Assembly: GCA_020025955.1 (NCBI GenBank)
Contig: JAHHRF010000002.1
Location: 16,190-80,189, forward strand
Reading direction: 5' to 3'
Length of the DNA: 64,000 nt
From: Sutterella sp.
GTDB taxonomy: Bacteria > Pseudomonadota > Gammaproteobacteria > Burkholderiales > Burkholderiaceae_F
Part shown: positions 51,660-60,717 of the stretch, piece by piece
Layout of the letters: every line of letters begins with the position of its first letter
How positions within the stretch are numbered: position 1 is the first letter of the stretch
Notes under the pieces: model-generated
Seen by the model: only the letters and a program-made list of their open reading frames with translations
Told to the model about the DNA's origin: nothing
The model's database searches: none
Position numbers and translations under genes: made by a program

Positions 51660-53798
51660 TTACTTAATTTTGTCCAAAAGCAGTTTGGCCAAGTGTTGTT
51701 GCTGGGGTAACCCGCGACGAACCACTTCATCCAACAATTCACGGGCTTCTTTCAAGGCCCCCGTTCGGACAAAATTCTGCGCAAGTTTGAGTTTCGCGTC
51801 AATCGCCTTATAAAGGGCTTTTTCGTGAAGGGAACGCTCCGACAGGGTCTCCTCCATCGAATCCATAATCGCGTCGACGTCAGGCTCTTCGGCCTTCGGG
51901 GGCGTCGCGAGGGGCTTGGTTTCAGGTTCTGGGTCGTCTAACGACAAATCCACCCCCTTCATGGCGCCTTCAGCAGCGGCCAACGCAGCCTTTTCATCCT
52001 TCACGCCTTCGTCGTCCGCAGGCGGCAACTCTTCGCTTTCAGGATCGAGCCACGGCTGCGCATCGCGCTCCGCTTTCATGCGTTCTTCCGTGAACACCTG
52101 AGCGCCCACGCCCATGGCACCTGCCGTGGTGCCATTTTTAACGCATTCCCCAACAGTGGCTTCCACCGCCTTTAATTGCGCGTCGCTCGCGGGCACAACA
52201 TCCTCTTTTTTCTGGATGTCGTCGACCTTCACGTGCGCCACGGGCTTTTTCTTCTCTTCCGGGCGCGCATTGATCTTCTTAAAGGTGCGATAGAGCATCC
52301 AGATTAAGAAGGGAATCAATAAGAGCCACCACCAGTTCTTATCCTTCATGGCTAAGAGGTCGGCAAAGCCCCCTTGGTTATGAAGTTTCACATTGCGCGG
52401 CACACGCGGGGCATCGGCCTTACTGACCACCTTCGGCGTGGCCTCAACGGGCGCTGCTTCAGTCTTCGGGGCTTCCTTTAAAACCTCGGCCAAGGGGCGT
52501 GCGTTTTCAGGGACGGCATGCGTGGCGACGGGGGCTTCCGCGTCTTTCACTTCCACATCCGCTGGATTAATCCCTTGTTCGGGGGGAAGTTCAGAGGGAT
52601 CCGTCAGGGGGGCGTTCACATTCTGGACGTCCTCTTCGACAGGGGCTTCGTCCGCGGGAGCGGCTTCAACGGGGGCATTCTGAGCGGGGGCCGCTTCAGG
52701 GGCCACTTCAGGCGCTGCTTCCGGTGCGGCTTCAGCGGGCGCAGGTGCTGCTTCAGCGGGCGCAGGGGCAGCTTCAGCAGGAGCCTCTACAGGGGCCGAC
52801 GCATCAACCGCGGGGGCATTGGCGTTAGCGACGTCTTCAACGACGGGCGCCTCATCCGTGGGGGCGCTTACCTGTTCAAGGAGTTCAACGCCAGCCTTGG
52901 CGGCGGTTTTAAGCGAACGATGTTCACGCAACAAGCGCGTCTGCACGGCAGCGACGTCCGCCGCGACCGAGGGGCTAATCTGTTGCGCACGAATTAAGTT
53001 TTTGGTCGTCGCGGGAATTTCTTTCGCGGTGGGGTGCACACGCTTAAAGGCATCTAAGGCATCCACGCCAAAAACGGCTTCGGCGCTCGGGGGCGTTAAG
53101 GTTTGACCGACGACGAGCTTAAAGGGCCCCGCCTTCGTATCAAAGGCCTCAGGGTTCGTATTCTTAAAGGCGACGATGACCTGCTCCATGATGGCGCCCG
53201 GATAGTTCGCCAACTGGGCGCGCGCCAAACTCCACAACGTCATGTTGGGGGTGATCGTGACGGCTCGACCCGTCACGTCACCGTGCTCGCGGATGTAGTC
53301 CTCTAACGCAGCACGGGCCTTTTGGCTGGCCTTCACGGGCGCGGCGGCAACGGGCTTAGCGGCAACAACGGGCGCTGCCACCGTCTTGGTCTTCACGGGG
53401 ACCTTTTTCACCGCCCAGTGATTACCTTCCGGGGCGAAGTGGTACACCGTAAAGGTGGGGTGATCGTTCCCCAACTGCATCACCAAGTCGAAGGGCTTTT
53501 CAGGAAGCGCTTTGGGGCTCGTCAAACTCAACACGACGCCCGGGCGATCCTCGGCACGCGACAACACCACTTGGCGCATAAAGTCTGGCCACTCGTAGTC
53601 CATCGACAAATAGGTCGACGGCTTGGCAATGCGTACCCGAATGGCCGCTTGGTCAAGGTCTAAGTCCCCTAAGGGAATATAGGCTTGTAACGGCGCCCCG
53701 GGCTGGCTCACCGCCTCCATTTCCCCTAAGGTCGTGCCCCAAGCGGGCAGTGCCAAAAGGGCGGTCAACAAGAGCGTCGTTTGCTTTTTTCCAAACAT
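51660..53798 (-). CDS. fimV: FimV-family peptidoglycan-binding/polar hub protein
   Basis: 712 aa from ATG 53798 (AGGAC upstream); the longer frame to 53906 is non-coding leader. Signal peptide (TTLLLTALLALPAWG), the FimV N-terminal beta domain (LQAYIPLGDLDLDQAAIRVRIA), a LysM-like region (NMTLWSLARAQLANYPGAIMEQ, about 185-240), and a long acidic Ala/Pro/Glu repeat region (about 320-440) built from EAAPAPA-type units. One membrane span follows (WWWLLLIPFLIWMLY, about 508), then a cytosolic acidic part and the C-terminal FimV motif (LKLAQNFVRTGALKEARELLDEV). FimV recruits polar machinery such as type IV pili; no pilus genes are nearby. Confidence 0.92.
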   Translation of the reverse strand: MFGKKQTTLLLTALLALPAWGTTLGEMEAVSQPGAPLQAYIPLGDLDLDQAAIRVRIAKPSTYLSMDYEWPDFMRQVVLSRAEDRPGVVLSLTSPKALPEKPFDLVMQLGNDHPTFTVYHFAPEGNHWAVKKVPVKTKTVAAPVVAAKPVAAAPVKASQKARAALEDYIREHGDVTGRAVTITPNMTLWSLARAQLANYPGAIMEQVIVAFKNTNPEAFDTKAGPFKLVVGQTLTPPSAEAVFGVDALDAFKRVHPTAKEIPATTKNLIRAQQISPSVAADVAAVQTRLLREHRSLKTAAKAGVELLEQVSAPTDEAPVVEDVANANAPAVDASAPVEAPAEAAPAPAEAAPAPAEAAPEAAPEVAPEAAPAQNAPVEAAPADEAPVEEDVQNVNAPLTDPSELPPEQGINPADVEVKDAEAPVATHAVPENARPLAEVLKEAPKTEAAPVEATPKVVSKADAPRVPRNVKLHNQGGFADLLAMKDKNWWWLLLIPFLIWMLYRTFKKINARPEEKKKPVAHVKVDDIQKKEDVVPASDAQLKAVEATVGECVKNGTTAGAMGVGAQVFTEERMKAERDAQPWLDPESEELPPADDEGVKDEKAALAAAEGAMKGVDLSLDDPEPETKPLATPPKAEEPDVDAIMDSMEETLSERSLHEKALYKAIDAKLKLAQNFVRTGALKEARELLDEVVRRGLPQQQHLAKLLLDKIK

Positions 53799-54004
53799 AG
53801 TTGAGTCCTGATCTAAGCGCGTCTTTTTCCCCTTTCTGCTTGCCCCCTTAAAACAGGAGCGTTTTTGAACAAAAAAAGGGTGAGACAAAGACGTAAAGAA
53901 AGTCATTTAATGATACCGCAGTCCCGAGACTCCACCAAATCGAGCCCCCTGTTGCGCTTTGCGTCCAGGGAAAACCTCCAAGACTGAAATGAATCCCTTG
54001 GCCC

Positions 54005-54142
54005 CAAACAAAAACAACGCGCTTCCTCCCCATTTCGGGCAAGAAGCGCGTCGCACTCTCTCTTTCTTGATCCGGGTATTTCTATCGATTGCACGTGAAA
54101 CACACCACCACGAAGCCGTGGTATCCATGGTGAAATCTCACC
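54005..54142 (-). ncRNA. Candidate small RNA or fimV leader with three hairpins
   Basis: On the minus strand in order: hairpin GGTGA-GATT-TCACC (54142-54129), hairpin CCACG-GCTT-CGTGG (54121-54108), then ACGCGCTTC/GAAGCGCGT (54051-54017) followed by TTGTTTTTGTTT. The last is a good terminator but no gene ends there: rimO stops 290 bases upstream and fimV starts 219 bases downstream. The 53799-54344 gap also holds a TTTGAATTT/AAATTCAAA inverted repeat (54229-54265). No ORF there is convincing. Confidence 0.45.
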
Positions 54143-54344
54143 CCTCGCAAATGGTCAAGAGTCCTGTGTCCGAGGCCTCAAGCAAGAGTTGATTTCATCC
54201 ATCGACAGGTGACATTTTATGGTTGTTTTTTGAATTTTTCCCTCAATGAAAACCCTAAATTCAAACGGAAAACGCCTCAAAGCGGTGCTGTTTACGTCCA
54301 ACAACACCCCTTCAAGGCGCTTCTGTTAACCGTTCAACCCTTCC

Positions 54345-55715
54345 TTACTGCGGATTGGCGGCACGAAACTCGGCTTCATTCGTGGGTTCGGCCACGAGGT
54401 CATGCTCTTCACTGTCGGTGATGCGCACGTCCACGAAGTCACCCGGCTCAAAGTGCTGCAAGGTTTCCACGTAGCACTTCCCGTCAATGTCGGGGGCATC
54501 GGCCTTGGTGCGGCAAATGGCTAAGCCATTTTCGTCATCCATTTCGTCCACGATGACTTGTTCCACACGACCGATCTTTTCACGCAATTTCTCACGACTG
54601 ATTTCTTCCTGCACTTCCATGAAGCGACGACGACGTTCTTCACGGACTTCGTCAGGGAGCGCCCCGGGGATGTCGTTCGCCTGGGCGCCTTCCACCGGCG
54701 AATAGGCAAAGCACCCCACGCGATCCAAACGGGCTTCACGCAAGAAGTCGAGCAAATATTCAAACTCGCTTTCCGTCTCGCCCGGGAACCCAGCAATGAA
54801 GGTGGAGCGAATCGTGATATCGGGGCAGACCGCACGCCACGCGGCAATACGCTCTAAGTTCTTTTCGGCGCTGGCCGGTCGCTTCATCGCCTTCAAGACG
54901 CGCGGGTGCGCATGCTGGAAGGGAACGTCCAAGTACGGCAACACTAAGCCTTCAGCCATCAAGGGGATGATGTCGTCGACGTGCGGGTACGGGTAGACGT
55001 AATGCAAACGCGTCCAAATGCCTAAACGACCCAATTCTTTGCAGAGGTCGAGCATACGAGTGCGCACGGGGCGACCGTTTGCAAACTGCAAGCTATAGCG
55101 CGTATCGACCCCATAGGCGGCCGTATCCTGACTAATCACCAAGAGTTCTTTCACGCCCGCGGCCTTTAAGTTTTCCGCTTCCGTGACAATGCTCCCGATG
55201 GGGCGGGAGACTAACTGACCGCGCAAATTCGGGATGATGCAAAACGCACAGTGGTGGTTGCACCCTTCACTAATCTTTAAATAGGCATAGTGTTTCGGGG
55301 TTAAACGCACACCGCAGTTGGGGACCAATTCGCCCCAAGGTTCATGGGGACGCGGTAAGTGGGCTTCCACCATCTGAAGCACTTCATCGGTGGAGTCGGG
55401 GCCCGTCACGCCTAAGACCTTCGGCAAACGCTTTAAGACGTAGTTGGAGCCGTCCACATCCGTGCGACCGCCCAAGCACCCGCAAACGATCACACGACCG
55501 TTTTCGGCTAAGGCTTCGCTAATGGCCTGAAGGCTTTCTTCCACGGCGGCATCAATAAAGCCACAGGTGTTGACGATGACTAAGTCCGCATCGTGGTAGG
55601 TGCGACCCACGCGATAACCGCGGGCACGCAATTCCGTCACAATGCGTTCCGTGTCCACCAACGCTTTGGGGCAACCCAAGGATACAAAGCCAACAACGGG
55701 GATAGCGTCGCTCAT
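54345..55715 (-). CDS. rimO: Ribosomal protein S12 methylthiotransferase
   Basis: 456 aa from ATG 55715. Methylthiolates Asp of S12 using two [4Fe-4S] clusters. N-terminal UPF0004 cysteines in SLGCPKA, NTCGFID and CGCLGGR; radical-SAM cluster [15 protein letters not shown] (about 148-162); C-terminal TRAM domain ending about residue 440. The longer frame to 55793 lacks similarity. Single-gene transcript on the minus strand. Confidence 0.97.
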   Translation of the reverse strand: MSDAIPVVGFVSLGCPKALVDTERIVTELRARGYRVGRTYHDADLVIVNTCGFIDAAVEESLQAISEALAENGRVIVCGCLGGRTDVDGSNYVLKRLPKVLGVTGPDSTDEVLQMVEAHLPRPHEPWGELVPNCGVRLTPKHYAYLKISEGCNHHCAFCIIPNLRGQLVSRPIGSIVTEAENLKAAGVKELLVISQDTAAYGVDTRYSLQFANGRPVRTRMLDLCKELGRLGIWTRLHYVYPYPHVDDIIPLMAEGLVLPYLDVPFQHAHPRVLKAMKRPASAEKNLERIAAWRAVCPDITIRSTFIAGFPGETESEFEYLLDFLREARLDRVGCFAYSPVEGAQANDIPGALPDEVREERRRRFMEVQEEISREKLREKIGRVEQVIVDEMDDENGLAICRTKADAPDIDGKCYVETLQHFEPGDFVDVRITDSEEHDLVAEPTNEAEFRAANPQ

Positions 55716-55827
55716 GGTCAAATCAATCTCCGAGTCCCTCACGAAAACGGGCTTTCCGTTTTTTTGTGGCCTGTTTGGGGTCAAACCCGCCACGTCGTAT
55801 TGAGGGGAACAAACAAAAAAGGGGAAA

Positions 55828-55861
55828 AAGAAGGCGTCCGAACGTTTAGGCTTTCGGACGC
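55828..55861 (-). terminator. Terminator of rluD-pgeF
   Basis: GCGTCCGAA (55834-55842) pairs with TTCGGACGC (55853-55861); the minus strand continues CTTCTTTTTCCCC. Confidence 0.85.
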
Positions 55862-55891
55862 TTCAAGAAAAAAGAAATAGCGAGGGGGAGT

Positions 55892-56698
55892 TTAACCCTT
55901 AATCCAGATCATCGCGGCATGACGCCCCGACTTTTCGCCATCTCGACGGTAACTGTAGAACTGTTCTTTGTCGGCGGCGGTGGACTGGCCCGAGGTGAAA
56001 ATCTTGGCGCTCCCTAAGCCCGCTGCACGCAAGCGCTTTACAGCGATTGCCACCAACGAGCAGTAGGCCTTGCCGGTGACGGGATCGCGACGGAAGTATT
56101 TTTCATTGGCAAGGTCCGCGTCCTTTTCGAGGAAGGCGTCAATCAAATCGTCGCCCACTTCAAAGTCGTCCATCCCAATGTGCGGACCCACCCAAGCGAG
56201 AATCTCGCCGCCCTCAGGATCTAACGCTTTGAGCGCGTCAATAGTGGCTTCTAAAACGCCCTCATTTAACCCGCGCCAGCCAGCGTGCGCTGCGCCCACG
56301 GCGGTACCCTTTTCGTTGGTGAAGAGTACCGGCATGCAATCAGCCACCATCACGGTGCAGACGACGTTGGCGTCTTTCGTCACCGCCGCGTCGGCCTCGT
56401 TATCCGTTAAGGCTTCCCCTGCTTTTAAGGTCACCACACGGGTGGAGTGAACTTGGTTGAGCCAAACGGGGTCGGTGGGGACGAGCTGCGCCACCATCTC
56501 ACGGTTCATGCGCACGCACGTGGCATTGTCTCCCGTGTGCGGGGCCACGTTTAAGCCCATGATCCCCGACGCATCGCCCCATGGGCCCGAAGAAACGCCC
56601 CCTGAGCGTAACGTAAAGAGTGCATCCACACCCGCGGGCGCTGCGCCCTTCCAGGTGGGGTGAATCAGTCGTAACTCAGGTTTCGTTAAATCAGCCAT
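55892..56698 (-). CDS. pgeF: Peptidoglycan editing factor / purine nucleoside phosphorylase (YfiH, LACC1-like)
   Basis: 268 aa from ATG 56698, overlapping the rluD stop by eight bases. The family has adenosine phosphorylase/deaminase activity and is reported to edit peptidoglycan precursors in E. coli. Conserved: LNQVHSTRV (His), VMVADCMPVLF (Cys), AVGAAHAGWRGL (His), then GPHIGMDDFEVGDD and a C-terminal YSYRRDGEKSGRHAAMIW. Operon order rluD-pgeF is standard. Confidence 0.93.
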   Translation of the reverse strand: MADLTKPELRLIHPTWKGAAPAGVDALFTLRSGGVSSGPWGDASGIMGLNVAPHTGDNATCVRMNREMVAQLVPTDPVWLNQVHSTRVVTLKAGEALTDNEADAAVTKDANVVCTVMVADCMPVLFTNEKGTAVGAAHAGWRGLNEGVLEATIDALKALDPEGGEILAWVGPHIGMDDFEVGDDLIDAFLEKDADLANEKYFRRDPVTGKAYCSLVAIAVKRLRAAGLGSAKIFTSGQSTAADKEQFYSYRRDGEKSGRHAAMIWIKG

Positions 56699-57770
56699 GG
56701 TATACCTCACGTTCAAAAATATCGACCGGACGGTCATAGGGACCAAAGCCCAAGGCGTCCATCAAGTCAATCATGTCGTCCTGAGGCTTCACAAACCATT
56801 CCATCTCTTCGCCCGTCTTGGGGTGAATCAACCCTAAGCGGGAGGCATGCAAGGCCTGACGATGGAAGTCCAATTCGTTTTCAATCTTCACCATTAAACC
56901 GGGAGCGCGCCCTCGGTACGTCTGGTCCCCAATCAAGGGGAGGTCTTCGCCCGTTAAGTGCACGCGAATCTGGTGGGTGCGACCCGTATCTAAGCGGCAA
57001 GCAACCCAAGAGACGGGGGTGCCGTCGAGTTCACTCCAACCCACGCAACGCGCACGGGTGCGAGCGGGTTTGGCTTTAACGCCAATGGAGCCCGGGAACC
57101 CCTTGAAGCGAATGCGAGAGCGCGGATCGCGACCAATGGGCACGTCGACCACAAAGTCCACAGCGGCCGAGCCCAACGTAAAGGCCCAGTATTCACGCTT
57201 CACGGTACGCTCTTGGAGCTGACGCACGAGGTTGGTTTGGGCCGCTAAGGTGCGCGCCACCACCATTAACCCCGTCGTATCACGGTCTAAGCGGTGCACG
57301 ATCCCAGCGCGCGGGACATCACGCAATTCCGGGTAACGGGCAAGCAACCCATTTAACATGGTGCCCCCAGGGTTCCCAGCACCCGGGTGCACAACGAGGC
57401 CCACGGGTTTATTCACCACAATAATGGTGTCGTCTTCGTAAACGACGTCGAGCACAACGCTTTCGTCCGCTTCGTATTGGAGCTGTTCGTCCATACGGGG
57501 CTCTTCCAAGAGTTCGAGCTCATCGCCTTCACTGACTTTCTGGCGAATCTTGAGCGCGGGCTCCCCATTAACTAAGACGGAACCGTCTTCAATTAACTTT
57601 TGTAAACGGGCACGGCTCACCTCAGGCATGAGGGTCGCTAATACCTTATCTAGGCGTTCGCCCCAGACCCCTTCCACCGTAAAACTTGGTAAAGTGTCAA
57701 CATCGACGTCGTTGCCCAACGCCTGGGTATCGGTATAATTTGAAGACATATTTTCCGAACTACTTGTCAT
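56691..57770 (-). CDS. rluD: 23S rRNA pseudouridine(1911/1915/1917) synthase
   Basis: 359 aa from ATG 57770, with AAGGAA upstream; ATG 57749 is an equally possible start. N-terminal S4 domain (VWGERLDKVLATLMPEVSRARLQKLI), catalytic GIVHRLDRDTTGLMVVA (Asp), and C-terminal HQIRVHLTGEDLPLIGDQTY. Modifies helix 69 of 23S rRNA. If it starts at 57770, its start codon overlaps that of bamD head-to-head (CATG), so each promoter must lie inside the other gene. Confidence 0.95.
   Translation of the reverse strand: MTSSSENMSSNYTDTQALGNDVDVDTLPSFTVEGVWGERLDKVLATLMPEVSRARLQKLIEDGSVLVNGEPALKIRQKVSEGDELELLEEPRMDEQLQYEADESVVLDVVYEDDTIIVVNKPVGLVVHPGAGNPGGTMLNGLLARYPELRDVPRAGIVHRLDRDTTGLMVVARTLAAQTNLVRQLQERTVKREYWAFTLGSAAVDFVVDVPIGRDPRSRIRFKGFPGSIGVKAKPARTRARCVGWSELDGTPVSWVACRLDTGRTHQIRVHLTGEDLPLIGDQTYRGRAPGLMVKIENELDFHRQALHASRLGLIHPKTGEEMEWFVKPQDDMIDLMDALGFGPYDRPVDIFEREVYHG
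57712..57739 (+). promoter_or_regulatory. Sigma-70 promoter of bamD inside rluD
   Basis: -35 TTGCCC (57712-57717), a 16-bp spacer and a perfect -10 TATAAT (57734-57739). The predicted transcript start is near 57746, giving a leader of only about 23 nt before the bamD ATG. Confidence 0.7.
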
Positions 57771-58539
57771 GAAATTAAATTTTCCTTTTAAGCGTTTAGT
57801 CGTTCGCACCGTGTGCGTGACCGCGCTCACCCTGGCAACCGCGTCTTGCTCGTGGCTCAGTAGCCTCGACCAGGACAAAACGGCAGAATGGTCAGCTCAA
57901 CAGTTGTATTCTGCAGCCCATGACGCCCTCAACGAAGGCAACTGGACGGATGCCAAGAATTATTACACCAAACTCGAATCGCGCTATCCCTTCGGGACCT
58001 ATGCTCAGCAAGCGCAAGTCGACTTGGTTTATGTGTATTGGAAGGACGGGGAAGCCGCGCAAGCCGTTTCGCAAGCCGATCGCTTCCTTCAGAGCTTCCC
58101 CAGCAATCCCAATGCGGATTACGTTCTCTACATGAAGGCCTTAGCGACCTTGAATGAGACGGACGGGATGTTCTCGTGGTTACTCGCCAATGACGCGTCC
58201 CAGCGTGATGCCCAGGCCGCGCGTCAAGCGTTTGATACGCTCAAAACCTTGGTGTTGCGTTTCCCTGAGAGCCGTTACGCCCCGGAAGCTCGTCGTCGCA
58301 TGAACGAATTGGTGATTTCTCAGGCCAAGCACGAGCTCCAAATCGCTCAATATTACTACGTTCGCCACGCCTATGTGGCCGCGATCGACCGTGCTCAGCG
58401 TGTGGTAAGTGAATTCCAAAACACCCCCATGCGTACACAAGCCCTGGAACTCATTAAAAAGAGCTACGAAAAGCTCAACATTAAAGCCTTGGAAAACGAC
58501 ACCGATCGTATCCTTCGCTTAAATGCCAAGACGAAATAA
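57769..58539 (+). CDS. bamD: Outer-membrane assembly lipoprotein BamD (ComL)
   Basis: 256 aa. Lipoprotein signal with Cys at ATASC (residue 27). Five TPR-type repeats follow, beginning AEWSAQQLYSAAHDALNEGNWTDAKNYYTKLESRYP (read as spaced TPR consensus), the YPFGTYAQQAQVDLVYVYWKDG signature and QAKHELQIAQYYYVRHAYVAAIDRA. Part of the BAM complex inserting beta-barrel proteins. An in-frame TAA 36 bases upstream fixes the start. No Shine-Dalgarno is evident. Confidence 0.95.
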   Translation: MKLNFPFKRLVVRTVCVTALTLATASCSWLSSLDQDKTAEWSAQQLYSAAHDALNEGNWTDAKNYYTKLESRYPFGTYAQQAQVDLVYVYWKDGEAAQAVSQADRFLQSFPSNPNADYVLYMKALATLNETDGMFSWLLANDASQRDAQAARQAFDTLKTLVLRFPESRYAPEARRRMNELVISQAKHELQIAQYYYVRHAYVAAIDRAQRVVSEFQNTPMRTQALELIKKSYEKLNIKALENDTDRILRLNAKTK

Positions 58540-58560
58540 GGGGCTCTGCCCTTAGCACCC

Positions 58561-58595
58561 AACGCCTTGATGGTTTTTCCATCAGGGCGTTTTCC
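58561..58595 (+). terminator. Terminator after bamD
   Basis: AACGCCTTGATGG (58561-58573) pairs with CCATCAGGGCGTT (58579-58591, one G-U), followed by Ts. Confidence 0.85.
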
Positions 58596-58673
58596 GTTTT
58601 TGTGCGCTTGATTTCCCGGGACGCCGGCTGCTAAGCTGCCTAGAGTGCGTTAACCCCTCTAGGGCGTCCTCTC

Positions 58674-59399
58674 ATGAACTTTCTCGTTTGGCTCTACAAC
58701 AACAAGGCCGCTCCCAAGGCCTACACCTCGAAAAAGTACGCGGCAGCCGTTGAAGTTCGCGTGGCACAACTGTGTCGAGCGCGCGGTTGGCCGACGCCTC
58801 AAGGCTGCTCGGAGCCCGATCGTTTTGATGCCCTCAAAGCGCAAATCTTTGCGGATCCTGAATTCATTGAATTTAACGACGTGGGGCACCGCATGTATTC
58901 GGCGGCGCTTAATTGGTACAGTCGCTATCTTGAAACCCAAGAAACGGCGATGGAGGCGCTCAACCACGATTTAACGGCGATTGAAGCCCAGAAATTAGAT
59001 ACCACCACGCGGCTCGCGCTCACCGAAGCGCGCATTGGGCAAGGGACTTACCGTGCGGCGCTTTTAAGTCGTTGGCAGGGGCAGTGTGCGGTCACGGGCG
59101 TGGGGCACTCGAGTTTTCTCGTGGCCTCTCACATCAAGCCCTGGCGTTTAGCCACGAACCCGGAGCGGCTCGACCCCACGAATGGTCTGCTGTTAACCCC
59201 CAATCTAGACCGCGCCTTTGATCAGGGGTTTATCACGTTTGATACCGACGGCTTTATTCGGGTGTCGGAAGCGTTAATCCCGAGTGATGCGCACGGGCTC
59301 GGGATTCATGATTCGCTTCGATTGCGGAAGACGGACGATCCCCTCAAGGCGTACCTTGCCTGGCACCGTCAGCATCTCTTTATTCGGGAAGGGCGTTGA
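58674..59399 (+). CDS. Orphan HNH endonuclease (HNH_2 type)
   Basis: 241 aa. The N-terminal 115 residues have no recognisable domain. The C-terminal HNH_2 segment (about 118-195) reads ARIGQGTYRAALLSRW, CAVTGV, LVASHIKPWRLA, NGLLLTPNLDRAFDQGFITFD. This conserved SHIKPW / NGLxL pattern carries the metal-binding His and Asn, as in restriction-type HNH nucleases. No methyltransferase or specificity gene is adjacent, so it is solitary. It overlaps the downstream convergent MFS gene by 20 bases. It may be a defence or modification-dependent nuclease; target unknown. Confidence 0.82.
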   Translation: MNFLVWLYNNKAAPKAYTSKKYAAAVEVRVAQLCRARGWPTPQGCSEPDRFDALKAQIFADPEFIEFNDVGHRMYSAALNWYSRYLETQETAMEALNHDLTAIEAQKLDTTTRLALTEARIGQGTYRAALLSRWQGQCAVTGVGHSSFLVASHIKPWRLATNPERLDPTNGLLLTPNLDRAFDQGFITFDTDGFIRVSEALIPSDAHGLGIHDSLRLRKTDDPLKAYLAWHRQHLFIREGR

Positions 59400-60699
59400 G
59401 TTTCGCGACCGCACGACCGCGCTCTAAGTCGATCGTGGTTAAGGTCAAGAGCGCAAAGATAAAGAACGACCCCGTCGTCCAAATCGCAATACGATGGTCG
59501 CCACTCGTCGCCCACGTCACGGTCCCGTAAGTAATGGGCCCCACGACCGCCGCAAACCAGATACTTAAGTTCCAAAAACTAAAGAATTCCGCTAAGCGTG
59601 AGGCGGGTGCCAGGGCGCCCACCATGGCACGACCCGCCGACTGGCTCGAGCCCATGGAAAGCCCCGCCAAATTGGCCGCAACCCAGAATTGCTCAACGGA
59701 CGTGGACGTGGCGGCCACAACCACCATCACGCACCAAAGGAGCAAGGTGAGCCCCAAGGCTTCTTTGTGACCAATGCGGTCTTGCAACCACCCAAAGCCC
59801 AAAGCCCCGATGGCGGCCGTGATGTTGACGACAAAAATCATCAAGAGCGTGTCTTGGGTCGTAAAGTGCATGACTTCTGCTGCGTAGACGGCAGAAATCG
59901 TAATCACAACACTCACCCCACACTGAAAGAAAAAGCCGCAGAGGCTCAAGCGTGCAAAGTCTTGATAGTCCTTGATGTGCGTGAGCGTGGCGCGAAGTTC
60001 TTTGAGACTTGCTTTGGCCACCTCCCAGCTTTTCGCCTTCTGCCCGTCGCGCAATCGCGGGAGGCTTCGCTCTTTCACAAAGAAAAAGAAAGGTAGTGCG
60101 GCCACGGCATAAAGTAACGCCGTAAAGAGTACCGTCCCCGTAACGGCTTCGTCACTCGTCAAGCCCCAGCTCTCCGCCTTAATCACTAAGAGTAAAGCGC
60201 CCGCTAAGGCAACCAAACCGCCCCCGTACCCAATACTCCAGCCCCAGCCTGAGGCTTTACCGAGACTTTCTTCACGGGCTAATTCCGGCAAAAACGCAGA
60301 CGACAGACTCTCCCCCATGTTGTAGGCGAGGTTCGAAACAATCAGCATGGCGCAGGCCCACGGCAGGCGCCCAGGTTCCGCAAAGGCCAAGCCCACGGTC
60401 CCCAGCACGCAGAGTAACGTGGCGGCCGCCAACCACTTACGTTTATTGGCGCGCGCATCGGCCACCGCCCCCACCATGGGCATGACGAGCATGGACAAAG
60501 CGTTACTCACGCTAATCACAAGGGTCCAGAGAAAGGTCCCCCATTCGTCGCCACCCGCTAAGACAGCAACGAAGTAGACATTAAAGACGGCGGTTAACAC
60601 CACGGTGGTGTAACCGGAATTGGCAAAATCGTATAAGGCCCAGCCCCACATTTCGCGAGGTTGGACGGTGGGCTTTGCCCACGCGCGGGGTCCGATCAT
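59380..60699 (-). CDS. UMF1-family (Atg22-like) MFS transporter
   Basis: 439 aa, about 12 membrane segments. The UMF1 family N-terminal signature WGWALYDFANSGYTTVVLTAVFN (about 18-40) and PMVGAVADARANKRKW identify the family, found across bacteria and related to the yeast vacuolar effluxer Atg22. Substrate unknown. It lies 18 bp downstream of the deacetylase-family gene on the same strand, so the two are probably cotranscribed. Confidence 0.85.
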   Translation of the reverse strand: MIGPRAWAKPTVQPREMWGWALYDFANSGYTTVVLTAVFNVYFVAVLAGGDEWGTFLWTLVISVSNALSMLVMPMVGAVADARANKRKWLAAATLLCVLGTVGLAFAEPGRLPWACAMLIVSNLAYNMGESLSSAFLPELAREESLGKASGWGWSIGYGGGLVALAGALLLVIKAESWGLTSDEAVTGTVLFTALLYAVAALPFFFFVKERSLPRLRDGQKAKSWEVAKASLKELRATLTHIKDYQDFARLSLCGFFFQCGVSVVITISAVYAAEVMHFTTQDTLLMIFVVNITAAIGALGFGWLQDRIGHKEALGLTLLLWCVMVVVAATSTSVEQFWVAANLAGLSMGSSQSAGRAMVGALAPASRLAEFFSFWNLSIWFAAVVGPITYGTVTWATSGDHRIAIWTTGSFFIFALLTLTTIDLERGRAVAKLNALPE

Positions 60700-60717
60700 G
60701 AGGGTTCTCTCTTTGAC

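Noticed and set aside
52650-52790. Tandem DNA repeat in fimV
   Set aside because: It encodes the Ala/Pro/Glu repeat of the FimV linker, normal for the family, so it is not a separate element.
53907-54192. Several short ORFs on both strands between fimV and rimO
   Set aside because: No start sites or coherent composition; overlapped by a hairpin series better read as RNA.
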